A stretch of 64,000 nucleotides of DNA from Bordetella parapertussis (GCA_945901405.1 CAMDLH010000002.1:20227-84226), one strand, 5' to 3'. Shown: positions 39,461 through 50,267, counted from the stretch's first letter. Numbers and translations: made by a program. Notes: generated by a model from the sequence alone, not told the origin.

Positions 39461-40324
39461 TCATTGGCGTGAGGATGATAGCGACCGCACTCGTTTTTCG
39501 ATGCGCGCGACGTAGCGTTCGAGCGGCTGCAAGCTGACTTCGGTGTGCCCCCGGCCGAAATCGAAGGGGTTGTCGATGTCGCGTATCAGGCGATAGAGAT
39601 ACCAGTAAGTGAGGCTCAAGAAACCCGTTACCACCGCCGCCACCGCCGGCGTGCGAAAGCTGCATGCAAGCAAAAGCAGAAATACGAATACGATGAAAAA
39701 CTCGAACAGCGCATAGGCCGAACCCATGAACTCGGTGCGCGTGATGGTGTAGGCGCGCGTGAGGGCGCGGCGCAACTGGTTAATGTCGCCCAGCATGCGC
39801 ACGGTGATCTTGTCCAGCCCGGCGTGTTCCATGCGCTTGATCTGCTCGTCGAGGCGTTTTACCGCGGGGAAAATATCCTCGGAGCGCTTGGCCGAACCCT
39901 GGAACCACGCGAGCGTTTCGCGCGCGGTGTCGAGCACCACGCCAAGCAGTTCGCTGTGCGTGGGCGCATCGGCCGGATAGTCCTTGGTGCGCGAGGCCAT
40001 CACCGACGCCTCGACGAACCAGTCTTCCATGATTTCGAGCTGGCAGGCGATTTCGCCCGGCAGCCGCTCGGCTTCCTTGAAATCGGTGATGGTGCCGGCA
40101 AGGATAAACCCCATGATGAAGACCAGCGCGGTAAAAATCACGTTGAGATCGGAATTAAATTCGATGAACCCCTTGAAACCCATCAATTCGTCCAGCACGA
40201 GCTTCAGCGCGGTGAGCGCGGCCGCGACCGGTACGCTGGTCCAAAAAAGCCGCCAGCGGGTTAACGGGACGTGCGGCGCCGGGGCGGACGAAGGGGTATG
40301 GGTAGGGGACGAATGCTTGCTCAT
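39461..40324 (-). CDS. Multi-TM protein of unknown function (bestrophin/DUF4239-like topology)
   Basis: Two N-terminal TMs, a long soluble central region, and paired C-terminal TMs. Confidence 0.5.
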   Translation of the reverse strand: MSKHSSPTHTPSSAPAPHVPLTRWRLFWTSVPVAAALTALKLVLDELMGFKGFIEFNSDLNVIFTALVFIMGFILAGTITDFKEAERLPGEIACQLEIMEDWFVEASVMASRTKDYPADAPTHSELLGVVLDTARETLAWFQGSAKRSEDIFPAVKRLDEQIKRMEHAGLDKITVRMLGDINQLRRALTRAYTITRTEFMGSAYALFEFFIVFVFLLLLACSFRTPAVAAVVTGFLSLTYWYLYRLIRDIDNPFDFGRGHTEVSLQPLERYVARIEKRVRSLSSSRQ

Positions 40325-40600
40325 GTGATGATTCCTTTTCCGTTTTTGGGATGTTCCCGCGCTTGCGGCTTAAGCAGAACGGCGGGCTTGATTCTGATTC
40401 ACGCGATAACCGGTTGAATCACAATCACGATTGCGCCGCGCACCATCACCCGTGCCGCGTACCGTGCGTTGAGGCATATCCGCATACGGCGAATTTTTCA
40501 TCCCGGTATCCTCCCAAGTCAGTGTAAACCGAATTGTATTGCCGCTGCGTTCTTGCGGCGTAGAATGGCGCATCTTCCATATCGGTATTGGACTAACGCC

Positions 40601-41569
40601 ATGTTCAAATACACTCTCCCGCGCTGGCTGCCGGCCACGTTCACTCTGTTGCTGTCGATGGCAAGCGCCGGCGCCGCCGACTACCCCACGCGCCCGGTGC
40701 GCGTGATCGTGCCGTTCGTGGCGGGCGGCGGCACGGATCTGCTGGGGCGCTTTGTGTCTCAACGGCTCACCGACATACTGGGCCAGCAGTTCATCGTGGA
40801 TAACCGCGGCGGCGCCGGCAGCATACTCGGCACGCAGATACTCGCGAAATCAACACCTGATGGTTATACGCTGGGCGTGCTGGATACCGCGTTCGCCATC
40901 AATCATTCGTTCGCCGACAAGCTGCCGTATGACAGCGAGCGTGATTTCGTGTTTGTCGCGATCATCGCCACCTCGCCCTCGCTGATCGTGACGCATCCGG
41001 GGCTGAAAGTGCGTACGGTGCCGGAACTCATCGCGGCGGCGAAACGCCAGCCGGGCAAAATCTCCTTCGGCTCGGCGGGCGTGGGGTCATCCAGCCACCT
41101 CACGCTGCAAATGTTCCTCACCGCCGCGAAGATCGACATCCTGCACGTCCCGTTCAAGGGCGCGGGCGCGGCAATCGTTGACGTACTGGGCGGGCACACC
41201 GATCTCACGTCCGTGGTGCCGGGCACGGTGATGCAGCACATTAAATCCGGAGCAATGATTCCGCTGGTGATCACCGGCAAGGCGGCCTATCACATGCTGC
41301 CATCGGTACCCACGTTCGCGGGCGCGGGATTCCCAACCGTGGATCCGGGCGCGTTTCGTTTTCTGGCGGCGCCGGCGGGTTTGCCCGCGGCAATTCAGAA
41401 AAGACTAGGCGCCGCGATGCGCACCGCCTTGGAACCGCAGGATTTCCGCACGCGCCTGATCGACAATGGCTTTGACCCTGAATTGCTGCTGGAAGCCGGT
41501 GCGCGCAAGTATATCGATCAGGAGTTGATCAAGTGGCGCCAGGCGGTGAAGGACGCGAAGGCGAAGTAA
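40601..41569 (+). CDS. Bug/TctC-family receptor
   Basis: AADYPTRPVRVIVPFVAGGGTDLLGRFVSQRLTDILGQQFIVDNRGGAGSILGTQILAKSTPDGYTL. Confidence 0.95.
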   Translation: MFKYTLPRWLPATFTLLLSMASAGAADYPTRPVRVIVPFVAGGGTDLLGRFVSQRLTDILGQQFIVDNRGGAGSILGTQILAKSTPDGYTLGVLDTAFAINHSFADKLPYDSERDFVFVAIIATSPSLIVTHPGLKVRTVPELIAAAKRQPGKISFGSAGVGSSSHLTLQMFLTAAKIDILHVPFKGAGAAIVDVLGGHTDLTSVVPGTVMQHIKSGAMIPLVITGKAAYHMLPSVPTFAGAGFPTVDPGAFRFLAAPAGLPAAIQKRLGAAMRTALEPQDFRTRLIDNGFDPELLLEAGARKYIDQELIKWRQAVKDAKAK

Positions 41570-41574
41570 CCTTT

Positions 41575-42552
41575 CTATTGCGCCACCATGCCAAGCTCAG
41601 CCAGCGTTTTGCGCAAGCGCGCGTATTCGCGGTCGAGCTGGCCGGGCAGTTCTTTCGATCCAACCAGATCGATGCTCCAGTTGTTGGCCTCGGCGAATTT
41701 TTTTGCGTCCGCGTGGCGCATGGCCTTGCCGATCACCTCTTCCCAGTATGCCGCCTGCGCGGCCGTGATGCCCTTGGGGCCGAAGAGGGTGAACCACGTC
41801 GAGGCCACCACATCGTAGCCCTGCTCGCGCAACGTCGGCAAGTCCGGCAACAGCGGCAAGCGCTGATTCGAGATCGTGCCGATCAGCCGCAACTTGCCCG
41901 TGCCCGACATCGCGCTCGCGCTGCCCGAACTCGAAATACCCACGCCGACATGACCGCCCGCGACTTGAGTCGCTGTGATGCTGCCCGAGGCGTTGACCAC
42001 CAGCCGCAACTTGCGTGCATCGTATCCCGCGATGCGCGCGAGTTCGGCGAGCGCAATGTGCGACGCGTTTCCAGCCGAGGTGGAAAACGCGAAGCTTAAC
42101 GGGGCCGCGCCTTTCACCAGCGTATCGGCCACGTCCTTCATCGAGCGCATCGGCGAACCGGCCGCCACATACATCACCAGATCAGTATCGAACAGCTTGA
42201 TGATCGGTGTCAGATCACGGTGCGTGAGCGTGCTGCCAGTGGTGATCGCCGTGGTCACCCAGCTTGATCCCAAAATCAGCAGGTAATGCGCGTCCGCCGC
42301 ATGCGCGTTCACATAGGCGATGGCCAGCGTCTGCCCCTGGCCGGGTTTGTTCATCACGGTAAGCGGCGCCGGCGCCGCCGCGCTATCGGTCAATATCTTT
42401 TGCAGCATGCGCCCGACGCGGTCGTTCGCTCCCGCGGGTTGCGCGCCGACCACCACCTCTACCACCTTGCGCGGCTTCCACGCCGTGTCGGCCGCGCGGG
42501 CAGGGAGCGCACCCGACCCAATCGCAATCACAATCAACAAACAACGGAGCAT
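41575..42552 (-). CDS. Divergent TctC-family receptor
   Basis: MLRCLLIVIAIGSGALPARAADTAWKPRKVVEVVVGAQPAGANDRVGRMLQKIL...VMNKPGQGQTLAIAYV. Confidence 0.82.
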   Translation of the reverse strand: MLRCLLIVIAIGSGALPARAADTAWKPRKVVEVVVGAQPAGANDRVGRMLQKILTDSAAAPAPLTVMNKPGQGQTLAIAYVNAHAADAHYLLILGSSWVTTAITTGSTLTHRDLTPIIKLFDTDLVMYVAAGSPMRSMKDVADTLVKGAAPLSFAFSTSAGNASHIALAELARIAGYDARKLRLVVNASGSITATQVAGGHVGVGISSSGSASAMSGTGKLRLIGTISNQRLPLLPDLPTLREQGYDVVASTWFTLFGPKGITAAQAAYWEEVIGKAMRHADAKKFAEANNWSIDLVGSKELPGQLDREYARLRKTLAELGMVAQ

Positions 42553-42576
42553 AATTCGCCTATTCAGAATCGTGGA

Positions 42577-42598
42577 GTCAACAATTGAAGCAGTTGAC
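42577..42598. promoter_or_regulatory. Candidate operator dyad GTCAAC-N10-GTTGAC
   Basis: gtcaacaattgaagcagttgac in the divergent intergenic region between the receptor (-) and the LeuC-like gene (+). Confidence 0.35.
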
Positions 42599-42638
42599 TT
42601 AGTCTTCGAAGTCTGCGACAACCCGCTCGATACTGTCA

Positions 42639-42662
42639 ATTTTGCGTTGCATTTTACGTTGC
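42639..42662 (+). repeat. Adjacent 12-bp direct repeats upstream of the LeuC-like gene
   Basis: attttgcgttgc attttacgttgc (11/12 identical). Confidence 0.7.
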
Positions 42663-42719
42663 AGTTTTCTTGTCCATTATGCGCTTGCGATTTTTCAGGA
42701 GGCGAACCGCGTGACATCC

Positions 42720-44144
42720 ATGACATCCTCGATTACCGCACCACGAACACTGGTCAATAAAATCTGGGATAGACACGTCATCAAGGAGTTGAGCGACGGC
42801 CGCACGCTGCTGCACATCGACCGGCATTTTTTGCACGACGGCACCAGCCGCCAGGCGTTCGACGGCATGCGCCGCATCAAGCGCCCGGTGCGCAATCGCA
42901 ATCTCACTTTCGCGGTGGTCGACCACATACTCTCGACCCTGCCTGGGCGCACCGGCGAATCTCACCCGCCCGGCATTGAGCGTATCCACGCGCTACGCGA
43001 CAACTGCCGCGAATTCGCGGTCGAACTCTACGACGTGGATAGTCCGCTGCAAGGCATCGCGCATGTGATCGCGCCCGAACTCGGTATCACGCTGCCGGGC
43101 GCGACACTGGTGTGCGGCGACAGCCACACCGCCACCAACGGCGGGCTAGGCGCGCTGGCGTGGGGCATCGGCACCACCGAGGTGATGCACGTGATCGCCA
43201 CGCAGGCGCTGCTGCAACGCAAACCCAAACAAATGCGCATCACGTTTAACGGCAGCATCGGCCCCGGCGTTTATGCGAAGGATCTGATTCTTTATTTCAT
43301 GTCGCGGCACGGCGTCGCTTCGGGCACGGGTTGCGCGGTCGAGTATGCCGGCCCCGCGATGCGCGCGCTGCCCATCGAGGCGCGCATGACCATCTGTAAT
43401 ATGTCGATCGAATTCGGCGCACGCATGGGCATCGTCGCACCGGACGACAAGACGATCAGCTATGTCGCCGATCGCCCGTTCGCTCCGAAAGGCGCGCAGT
43501 GGGATCGCGCCGTTGCCGAATGGCGCTCGCTTGCATCGGACGCGGATGCGGTGCTCGACAACGATGTCGAAATCGACTGCAACCAGATCGGACCACAAGT
43601 CACCTGGGGCAATTCGCCGATGGACGCCGCCGCCATTGATGAAGCGCTGCCCGATCCGTCAACATTCACCGACGCCGCCCGGCGTCAGGCATTGGAGCGG
43701 GCGTATACGTACATGAACCTCGCGCCGGGCCGCACGCTTGAAGGCGTGCCAATCGACTATGCGTTCATAGGCTCGTGCACCAATAGCCGTCTCTCGGACC
43801 TCGAGGCAGCAGCGCAGGTCGTACGCGGACGTAAAGTGCGCGCAAGTGTTACGGCGCTGGTGGTGCCAGGCTCAATGGCGGTCAAAGCGGCGGCGGAAGC
43901 CGCGGGGCTCGATAAAGTGTTTATAGAAGCGGGCTTCGAGTGGCGCAACGCGGGTTGCTCGATGTGTGTGGGCAGCAACGGCGACCTGGTGCCGCCCGGC
44001 AAACGTTCGATCTCGACCACCAATCGCAATTTCGAGCATCGGCAAGGGCCGCACAGCCGCACGCACTTGGCAGGCCCAGCGATGGTCGCTGCGGCGGCGG
44101 TAAGCGGGTGCATTACCGACGTGCGCAAACTGCTCAATACATAA
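42720..44144 (+). CDS. LeuC-like aconitase-superfamily dehydratase large subunit
   Basis: [22 protein letters not shown]...[32 protein letters not shown]...[17 protein letters not shown]...GCSMCVG. Confidence 0.93.
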   Translation: MTSSITAPRTLVNKIWDRHVIKELSDGRTLLHIDRHFLHDGTSRQAFDGMRRIKRPVRNRNLTFAVVDHILSTLPGRTGESHPPGIERIHALRDNCREFAVELYDVDSPLQGIAHVIAPELGITLPGATLVCGDSHTATNGGLGALAWGIGTTEVMHVIATQALLQRKPKQMRITFNGSIGPGVYAKDLILYFMSRHGVASGTGCAVEYAGPAMRALPIEARMTICNMSIEFGARMGIVAPDDKTISYVADRPFAPKGAQWDRAVAEWRSLASDADAVLDNDVEIDCNQIGPQVTWGNSPMDAAAIDEALPDPSTFTDAARRQALERAYTYMNLAPGRTLEGVPIDYAFIGSCTNSRLSDLEAAAQVVRGRKVRASVTALVVPGSMAVKAAAEAAGLDKVFIEAGFEWRNAGCSMCVGSNGDLVPPGKRSISTTNRNFEHRQGPHSRTHLAGPAMVAAAAVSGCITDVRKLLNT

Positions 44145-44157
44145 TTGGAGCGCAATC

Positions 44158-44775
44158 ATGGAACCTTTCACCGTAGTCACCGGCATCGCCGCTCCAATGA
44201 TGATGTCCAATATCAACACCGACGCCATCACGCCGATGGCGGCCGGGCGCTCGACCTCCGCGGACCTCGGCAAGCTGATGTTCGCCAACTGGCGCTACAG
44301 CCTTGATGGCAGCGAGATTCCAGAATTCATTTTGAATCGGCCGCCATTCCGGCACAGCAAAATCATCGTCGCGGGCGCGAATTTTGGTTGCGGCAGCTCA
44401 CGCGAACGCGCTGTATGGGCGCTGATGAAATTCGGCATCCGTGCCGTCATCGCGCCGAGCTTCGCCGATATTTTCAGGGACAATTCGTTTCAGAATGGAT
44501 TGCTGCCGGTCGCCATCGGCGCTGATGATTGCGCGGCACTGGGCGCCGCGCTGGAGCACGCGAGTGATCCGCAAATCACCGTTGATCTCGAACGTTGCGT
44601 GGTGCGCACACTCGATGGACGCGAGATTTCGTTCAGCGTGCCTGCCGAGAGGCGCACGGCGCTGCTCGCGGGGCTGGATGAAATCGACGTGATTCTGAGC
44701 ATGGCACCGGACATCGAAAATTTCCAGCGCGCGGATCGCGCCGAGCGGCCATGGATTTATCTCGACCGCACGTAA
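44158..44775 (+). CDS. LeuD-like dehydratase small subunit
   Basis: [50 protein letters not shown]. Confidence 0.95.
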   Translation: MEPFTVVTGIAAPMMMSNINTDAITPMAAGRSTSADLGKLMFANWRYSLDGSEIPEFILNRPPFRHSKIIVAGANFGCGSSRERAVWALMKFGIRAVIAPSFADIFRDNSFQNGLLPVAIGADDCAALGAALEHASDPQITVDLERCVVRTLDGREISFSVPAERRTALLAGLDEIDVILSMAPDIENFQRADRAERPWIYLDRT

Positions 44776-44817
44776 GCCGTTGACTCACGCCCGATATTCG
44801 CTCGAGGAGAGAAGCTC

Positions 44818-45789
44818 ATGAGACTGCCAATGATTACTTCCACTGGTTTCACAATGGCGCTACTGGCTTTTGTAGTTACGCCGGCATGCGCGCAGTATCC
44901 GGACCGCGCGGTCCGCATGATCATTCCGTTCGCCGCTGGCAGCGCCACAGACATTTCGGCCAGACTCTATGCGGTGGAACTGTCGCGGCAGATGGGTCAA
45001 CAGTTTGTTCCAGACAATCGCGCCGGGGCGGGAGGAGCAATTGGCATGCAAGCGCTTGTTAAAGCCGTGCCGGATGGCTATACCATCGCTTACGCCGGCT
45101 CCGGCCCGCTTACCATCAATCGCAGCATCACGCCCAACCTGCCATATGATGTTGAAAAGGAAGTTCAGGCGATCTCCCAAGCGGTCAGCGCGCCGTTGTT
45201 TCTCGCAATTTCTCCGACATTGCCAGTCAGGACCGTGAAGCAACTGATTGCGCTGGCGAAAACCAAGCCCGGACAACTGGCAAACGGCTCGTCAGGAACT
45301 GGAACGGTCGGCCACCTTGCGGGAGAGTACTTCAAGATGCTGAGCGAAACCCAGATCCTTCATGTGCCTTACAAAGGCGGCGCACAGGCCGCAACCGACG
45401 TGATGTCCGGTTTCGTTCAACTCCTGTTTGATCCCGCAACCAGCGTCGCGCCGTACATCCGCTCGGGCAGGCTGCGTGGGCTTGCGGTAACGGGGGCAAG
45501 GCGAACCAAGGCCTTTCCCGATTTAGCGACTATTGCAGAGGCCGGGGTGCCGGGTTACGAGGTGACTACGTGGGGCGGCATCATCGCGCCTGTTGGCGTC
45601 CCTAGGGCAATTGTCAGCAGGCTAAGCGAGGAAGTGCAAAAAGCCGCAAAATCCGCCGTCGTGACCGAACGCTACGAGGCAGTAGGCGCCGATCCTGTAT
45701 CGAGTACGCCCGAGGAATTCACGGCCTATATTCGTCAGGAATTCATTAAGTGGGCGAAAATCGTGAAACGCGCGGGGATAAAACTTTGA
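44818..45789 (+). CDS. Bug/TctC-family receptor
   Basis: ACAQYPDRAVRMIIPFAAGSATDISARLYAVELSRQMGQQFVPDNRAGAGGAIG. Confidence 0.94.
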   Translation: MRLPMITSTGFTMALLAFVVTPACAQYPDRAVRMIIPFAAGSATDISARLYAVELSRQMGQQFVPDNRAGAGGAIGMQALVKAVPDGYTIAYAGSGPLTINRSITPNLPYDVEKEVQAISQAVSAPLFLAISPTLPVRTVKQLIALAKTKPGQLANGSSGTGTVGHLAGEYFKMLSETQILHVPYKGGAQAATDVMSGFVQLLFDPATSVAPYIRSGRLRGLAVTGARRTKAFPDLATIAEAGVPGYEVTTWGGIIAPVGVPRAIVSRLSEEVQKAAKSAVVTERYEAVGADPVSSTPEEFTAYIRQEFIKWAKIVKRAGIKL

Positions 45790-45884
45790 CGCGCATTTAG
45801 TAAACGACGCATTGAATGCCTGTATCGGCCGCGGCATTCATGAGCACGGCTTTCTACGACAGGCCTTGGATTACCGGGCAAACA

Positions 45885-46862
45885 TCACGGCTTCTTCGTC
45901 GCCCCAATGGACTGCAAAAATTCCTGCATCGTCAGCCGCCGTTGCGTGAGGTAGCGGCTGAACTCCGCGCTGCCCATCCACAGATTTTCGTATTGACTGC
46001 CTTGCGCGTGTGCCTTCCATGCCGCGCTGTTGTAAACGCGCTCGATGATCGCTTCCCACGCATCCACCGCGGCCTTGGGCACGCCGCCCGGCAGCGCCAC
46101 GCCGCGCGCCGTGCCCACGCTTATGTTGTAGCCGAGTTCGCGCAACGTGGGCACGTCGGGCAATGCGGGCATGCGCTGGCCCGACGACACCGCCAGCACG
46201 CGCAGCCTTTTCGCCTCAACCGCTGCGATGCTTTCGGAAACATTCTCGGTTGAAAAATGTGCGTGTCCGCCCATCACCGCCGTGAGCGCTTCCGATCCGC
46301 TCTTGAAACTCACGAACCTGAATTTGACGCCGGCTTCGCGCTCGACCATCCAGCCCAGCATGCGCCCGGAACTGGTGGGCGAGGTGATGCTGGCGGAAAA
46401 TCCGCCTGGCTCGCGCTTCGCGGCGTCGATGAATTCCTTGAACGTGCGGTACGGCGACTCAGCGCCGACGATGATCGCCTGCGGATCCTGCGCCAGCAGC
46501 GCGACGGGCGTGAAGTCGTCCATGCCGATGCCCATCTCGGGCCGCAGCGTTGCCGACAGCAGCGCGCTGCCCGCGCTGGTGAGCAGGGTGTGCGGATCGC
46601 CGCGTTTGCTCTTCATGTAGCTGTAGGCCACGCCGCCCGCGCCGCCCGGTTTGTTGAGCACCGTAATCGGCACGGACACCAGTTTCTCGCGCGTCAAAAT
46701 CTCCGCCAGCGTGCGCGCCACTCGATCAGGGCCGCCGCCCGGTGAAGTGTGCACCACGAGCTCCAGCGGGCGCGTCAACACGCCCTGCGCAAAACTGGCG
46801 CTGGCATTCGCGGCGGCAATGGCAAACACCACGCAGCATACGGTAATACGAATCAGGTTCAT
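45885..46862 (-). CDS. Divergent TctC-family receptor
   Basis: QGVLTRPLELVVHTSPGGGPDRVARTLAEILTREKLVSVPITVLNKPGGAGGVAYSYM. Confidence 0.85.
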   Translation of the reverse strand: MNLIRITVCCVVFAIAAANASASFAQGVLTRPLELVVHTSPGGGPDRVARTLAEILTREKLVSVPITVLNKPGGAGGVAYSYMKSKRGDPHTLLTSAGSALLSATLRPEMGIGMDDFTPVALLAQDPQAIIVGAESPYRTFKEFIDAAKREPGGFSASITSPTSSGRMLGWMVEREAGVKFRFVSFKSGSEALTAVMGGHAHFSTENVSESIAAVEAKRLRVLAVSSGQRMPALPDVPTLRELGYNISVGTARGVALPGGVPKAAVDAWEAIIERVYNSAAWKAHAQGSQYENLWMGSAEFSRYLTQRRLTMQEFLQSIGATKKP

Positions 46863-46890
46863 ACCGTCTCTTTCTCCAATGTGGCTGCGA

Positions 46891-47859
46891 TTATTCCGGC
46901 TGTATGCCGGCATCGCGCGTCACCTTCAGCCACTTTGCGATTTCAGTTTTGATCATCGCGGCTTGTTCTTCCGGCGTGCTGCCGACTTTCTCCGCGCCCT
47001 GGCTGGCAAGCCGGCTGTTAACCGCGGGATCGGCGAGTGCATCGAGCAATGCGCCACGCACGCGCTCGATCACCGGGCGTGGCGTGCCCGCCGGCGCGAG
47101 CAAGCCGAAGTTGCTGGTCATGATAAAACCCGGCAGTCCCGATTCGATGAACGTCGGCACATTGGGCACTGATGCCGAGCGCGTCTTGCCGCCCTGCGCG
47201 AGCATGCGCAGTTTTCCGTCACGCACGAACTGCACCACGCCCGGCATCGCGGCGATCAGCGAATGCACGTGGCCCGCCATCAAATCCACCAGCGCGGGCG
47301 CGGCGCCCTTGTACGGCACGTGCACCATTTTCACCCCCGCCACTGAACCAAACCACTCGGCGGCCAGATGGCCGACCGTGCCGCGTCCGGGGCTGGAATA
47401 GTTGAGTTCGCCCGGGCGCGCCTTTGCGAGCGCGATGAATTCCTTCACGTTCTTCACCGGCAGACTCGGGTTCACCACCAGCACCGAGGGAATCTCGGCA
47501 ATGATCGATATCGGCGCGAAGTCCTTGATGGAGTCGTACGGCAATTTCTTTACCATGGCCGGGTTGATGACGAAGCTGCCGGACACCAGCGCCAGCGTGT
47601 AACCATCCGGCGGCGCAACCGCCACCGCCTCGGTACCTATGGTGCTGCCGCCGCCACCGCGGTTATCGACGATGATCTGCTGCTTGAGCACATCACTCAT
47701 CTTCGGCGCGATGCCGCGCGCAACAATATCGACCGGGCCGCCCGCCGCAAAAGGCACCACCAGCCGTATCGGTTTGGACGGGTAGCCCTGTGCATGCGCG
47801 GCGAGGTGCAACGCGGCAAACGCAGGCGCCGCGCACCACCGGAACAATATAAACCTCAT
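46891..47859 (-). CDS. Bug/TctC-family receptor
   Basis: AHAQGYPSKPIRLVVPFAAGGPVDIVARGIAPKMSDVLKQQIIVDNRGGGGSTIGTEAVAVAPPDGYTL. Confidence 0.95.
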   Translation of the reverse strand: MRFILFRWCAAPAFAALHLAAHAQGYPSKPIRLVVPFAAGGPVDIVARGIAPKMSDVLKQQIIVDNRGGGGSTIGTEAVAVAPPDGYTLALVSGSFVINPAMVKKLPYDSIKDFAPISIIAEIPSVLVVNPSLPVKNVKEFIALAKARPGELNYSSPGRGTVGHLAAEWFGSVAGVKMVHVPYKGAAPALVDLMAGHVHSLIAAMPGVVQFVRDGKLRMLAQGGKTRSASVPNVPTFIESGLPGFIMTSNFGLLAPAGTPRPVIERVRGALLDALADPAVNSRLASQGAEKVGSTPEEQAAMIKTEIAKWLKVTRDAGIQPE

Positions 47860-47984
47860 GGCGCTCCCCCCGAACAAGATTGACTCCGCGCAAGGATAAA
47901 TCAATTCGAGTGTGTTCACTGCTTGACGAATGAAATTGCATGCCTCTATTCTTCGGCTTCTCCCACTCGCACGAGGCAAAAATC

Positions 47985-49253
47985 ATGGCCACCGCCACCG
48001 ACCGTTACGGCAATCCTGTAGACCCCATCGTGCGTTACGCGCGCGGCTCGATTCTCAAAAGCACGGATGAAGAAGTCAGACGTATGCTGCTCGCGCGCAA
48101 GATCGCGGGTGATCGTGTGCGCACGCAGGGCAAGGAAAGTGTTTACGACTTGTCAGGCATGAATCGCGGCTGTGGTCTCACCGCCGATGAAGTGGCCGAT
48201 CTCACCAGCCATGTGCCGTTTTTTAATCGCTTCGAGGGCAAGACCGAGCCGTTCGCGTTGAAACACATGGCGGGTGATCCCGCCAAACACGCCGCGCTGA
48301 TTCTCAATCGTGTGTCGGCTGCAAACTTCATTGCGCTGACCACGGTGCTCAAAGCGGGGGATCGCGTGTTTTGTCTCGCGCCGCTCGGCGGCATCACGCA
48401 TCCGTCGGCGGTGCGTCCGATGTCGATGGCGGGGGCGAATTTCACCGAATACTTTTCGTTCGCCGATCTGGAGCACGCTTGGAACACCGAAGGCGCGCCG
48501 CGCCTGCTGCTGATCACGCCGATCACCGCTTCGAAGAAGCATCTGGATTATTCCGAGTTCAAGCGCGCGCTGGCGCTGCCGCGCGCGGCGCACACCTTGG
48601 TGTTCGTCGACGATGCGCACATGGCCTCGCGTATCGGCTTCTTCGACGAGCCGCCGACGTTTGCAGTGGGTGACATCGACTTCGCCGTGTGCTCGGCGGA
48701 TAAACACGTGGCGGGGCCGCGCGCCGGCGTGTTCGTCGGGCGCAAGGATCTGGTCACCGCCATCGGCTCGCGCGCCTACGAACTCGGCCTTGAAGCGCAG
48801 GCCGGGCAATACGTCGGTGTCGCCAACGCGCTGCGTGATTTCGATCCGAAGGTGATCAAGCGCGCGGGCGAACTCGCCAAGCAGGTCGTCGGCGTGCTGC
48901 AAGGACAATATGGCGAAACGCGCGCGTACCTCGGCGGGCCGGGCGTGTCGATTTCAGGCGATGACATACTCGATATCGCGCGAGAGCAAAGCGGCAAGTC
49001 GGGCAAGCCGGCACTGGTCGCGGTGGAAGCCGCGGGCATTGTCGCGATGGAGATGCTGGAGAAAGACGGCGTGCTCACCATCGGCGCGGTGTCGATGCCC
49101 GGCAGTTCGCCGGCCGTGCGGCTGATGATGTATCCGGACGGCAGCAAGCTCGGCGTCGAGCGCATCGCGGCCTCGCTCGAAGGCGGCATCTCGCGCTTGG
49201 CGAAGATCATGGACGACAAAGATGAAGCGCGCGCGCAGTTGCTGGGCGAGTAA
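47985..49253 (+). CDS. SelA-like PLP-dependent enzyme (aminotransferase class V / L-seryl-tRNA(Sec) selenium transferase family)
   Basis: VFVDDAHMASRIGFFDEPPTFAVGDIDFAVCSADKHVAGPRAGVFVGRKDLV (PLP-lysine region). Confidence 0.75.
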   Translation: MATATDRYGNPVDPIVRYARGSILKSTDEEVRRMLLARKIAGDRVRTQGKESVYDLSGMNRGCGLTADEVADLTSHVPFFNRFEGKTEPFALKHMAGDPAKHAALILNRVSAANFIALTTVLKAGDRVFCLAPLGGITHPSAVRPMSMAGANFTEYFSFADLEHAWNTEGAPRLLLITPITASKKHLDYSEFKRALALPRAAHTLVFVDDAHMASRIGFFDEPPTFAVGDIDFAVCSADKHVAGPRAGVFVGRKDLVTAIGSRAYELGLEAQAGQYVGVANALRDFDPKVIKRAGELAKQVVGVLQGQYGETRAYLGGPGVSISGDDILDIAREQSGKSGKPALVAVEAAGIVAMEMLEKDGVLTIGAVSMPGSSPAVRLMMYPDGSKLGVERIAASLEGGISRLAKIMDDKDEARAQLLGE

Positions 49254-49257
49254 ATCG

Positions 49258-50220
49258 ATGTACACGCGGCTGCTGTGCGCGCTCGCCGCCGCCGTATGTG
49301 CAACGGGCGTGCACGCACAAACGTGGCCAGTAAAGCCGCTGCGCCTCATCGTGCCGTTTCCGGCGGGCGGCGGCTCCGACATCGTGGGCCGCATCCTCGC
49401 GCAACGCTTGGGTGAACAACTCAAGCAACAAGTGGTGGTGGACAACCGCGCGGGCGCGGGCGGCTCCATCGGCACCGAGGCCGCGGTGCGTGCCGCGCCG
49501 GATGGCTATACGCTGGTGCTTGCATCCACTTCCGAGATCGCGGTGAATCCGGCACTGTATTCGCGGCTGGGCTACGACACGGTGCGCGACCTCACGCCGT
49601 TGACGATGGTGGCCGCGACACCGATAGTCGTGGTCGTGCATCCGGCGTTGCCGGTGAAAACCGTGCGCGAGCTTGCGGCACTCGCCCGCGCCAAACCCGG
49701 TGACATCAATCTTGCATCGGCGGGCAACGGCACCTTCACCCATCTCGCGGGCGAGTTGTTTCGCTCAGTGATGGGGATCAAGTGGACGCACGTGCCGTAC
49801 AAAGGCGCACCGCCCGCGCTGACCGATCTTGCCAGCGGTCAGGTGCAGGTGATGTTCTCCACCTTGCCGGCGGCGATGGGCTTGATCACCGCGCAGCGGT
49901 TAAAACCAATCGCAGTGTCCGCGCCCGCGCGCGTCGCAACGCTGCCCAACGTGCCGACCGCAAAAGAATCCGGCGCGCCCGATTACGAAGTTGAATACTG
50001 GTATGGCGCGTTCACCGCGGCTGCGGTTTCAAAAGACATCGTCGCGCAACTGTCGAACGAAATCTCGCAGGCCGTACGCTCACCCGACGTGATTGCCAAT
50101 CTGGCGAAACAGGGTGCAACGCCCGGTACGCTCACGCAAGCGCGCTTCGCCGAACTGGTGAAATCCGAGGTTGGCAAATGGGGCAAGGTCGTGGCAAGCG
50201 CCGGCGTCAAAATCGATTGA
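49258..50220 (+). CDS. Bug/TctC-family receptor
   Basis: VHAQTWPVKPLRLIVPFPAGGGSDIVGRILAQRLGEQLKQQVVVDNRAGAGGSIGTEAAVRAAPDGYTL. Confidence 0.95.
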   Translation: MYTRLLCALAAAVCATGVHAQTWPVKPLRLIVPFPAGGGSDIVGRILAQRLGEQLKQQVVVDNRAGAGGSIGTEAAVRAAPDGYTLVLASTSEIAVNPALYSRLGYDTVRDLTPLTMVAATPIVVVVHPALPVKTVRELAALARAKPGDINLASAGNGTFTHLAGELFRSVMGIKWTHVPYKGAPPALTDLASGQVQVMFSTLPAAMGLITAQRLKPIAVSAPARVATLPNVPTAKESGAPDYEVEYWYGAFTAAAVSKDIVAQLSNEISQAVRSPDVIANLAKQGATPGTLTQARFAELVKSEVGKWGKVVASAGVKID

Positions 50221-50267
50221 CTCCGCCTGCGGTGATAATACGTAAGTAATTGTTTTTATTGATTTTT

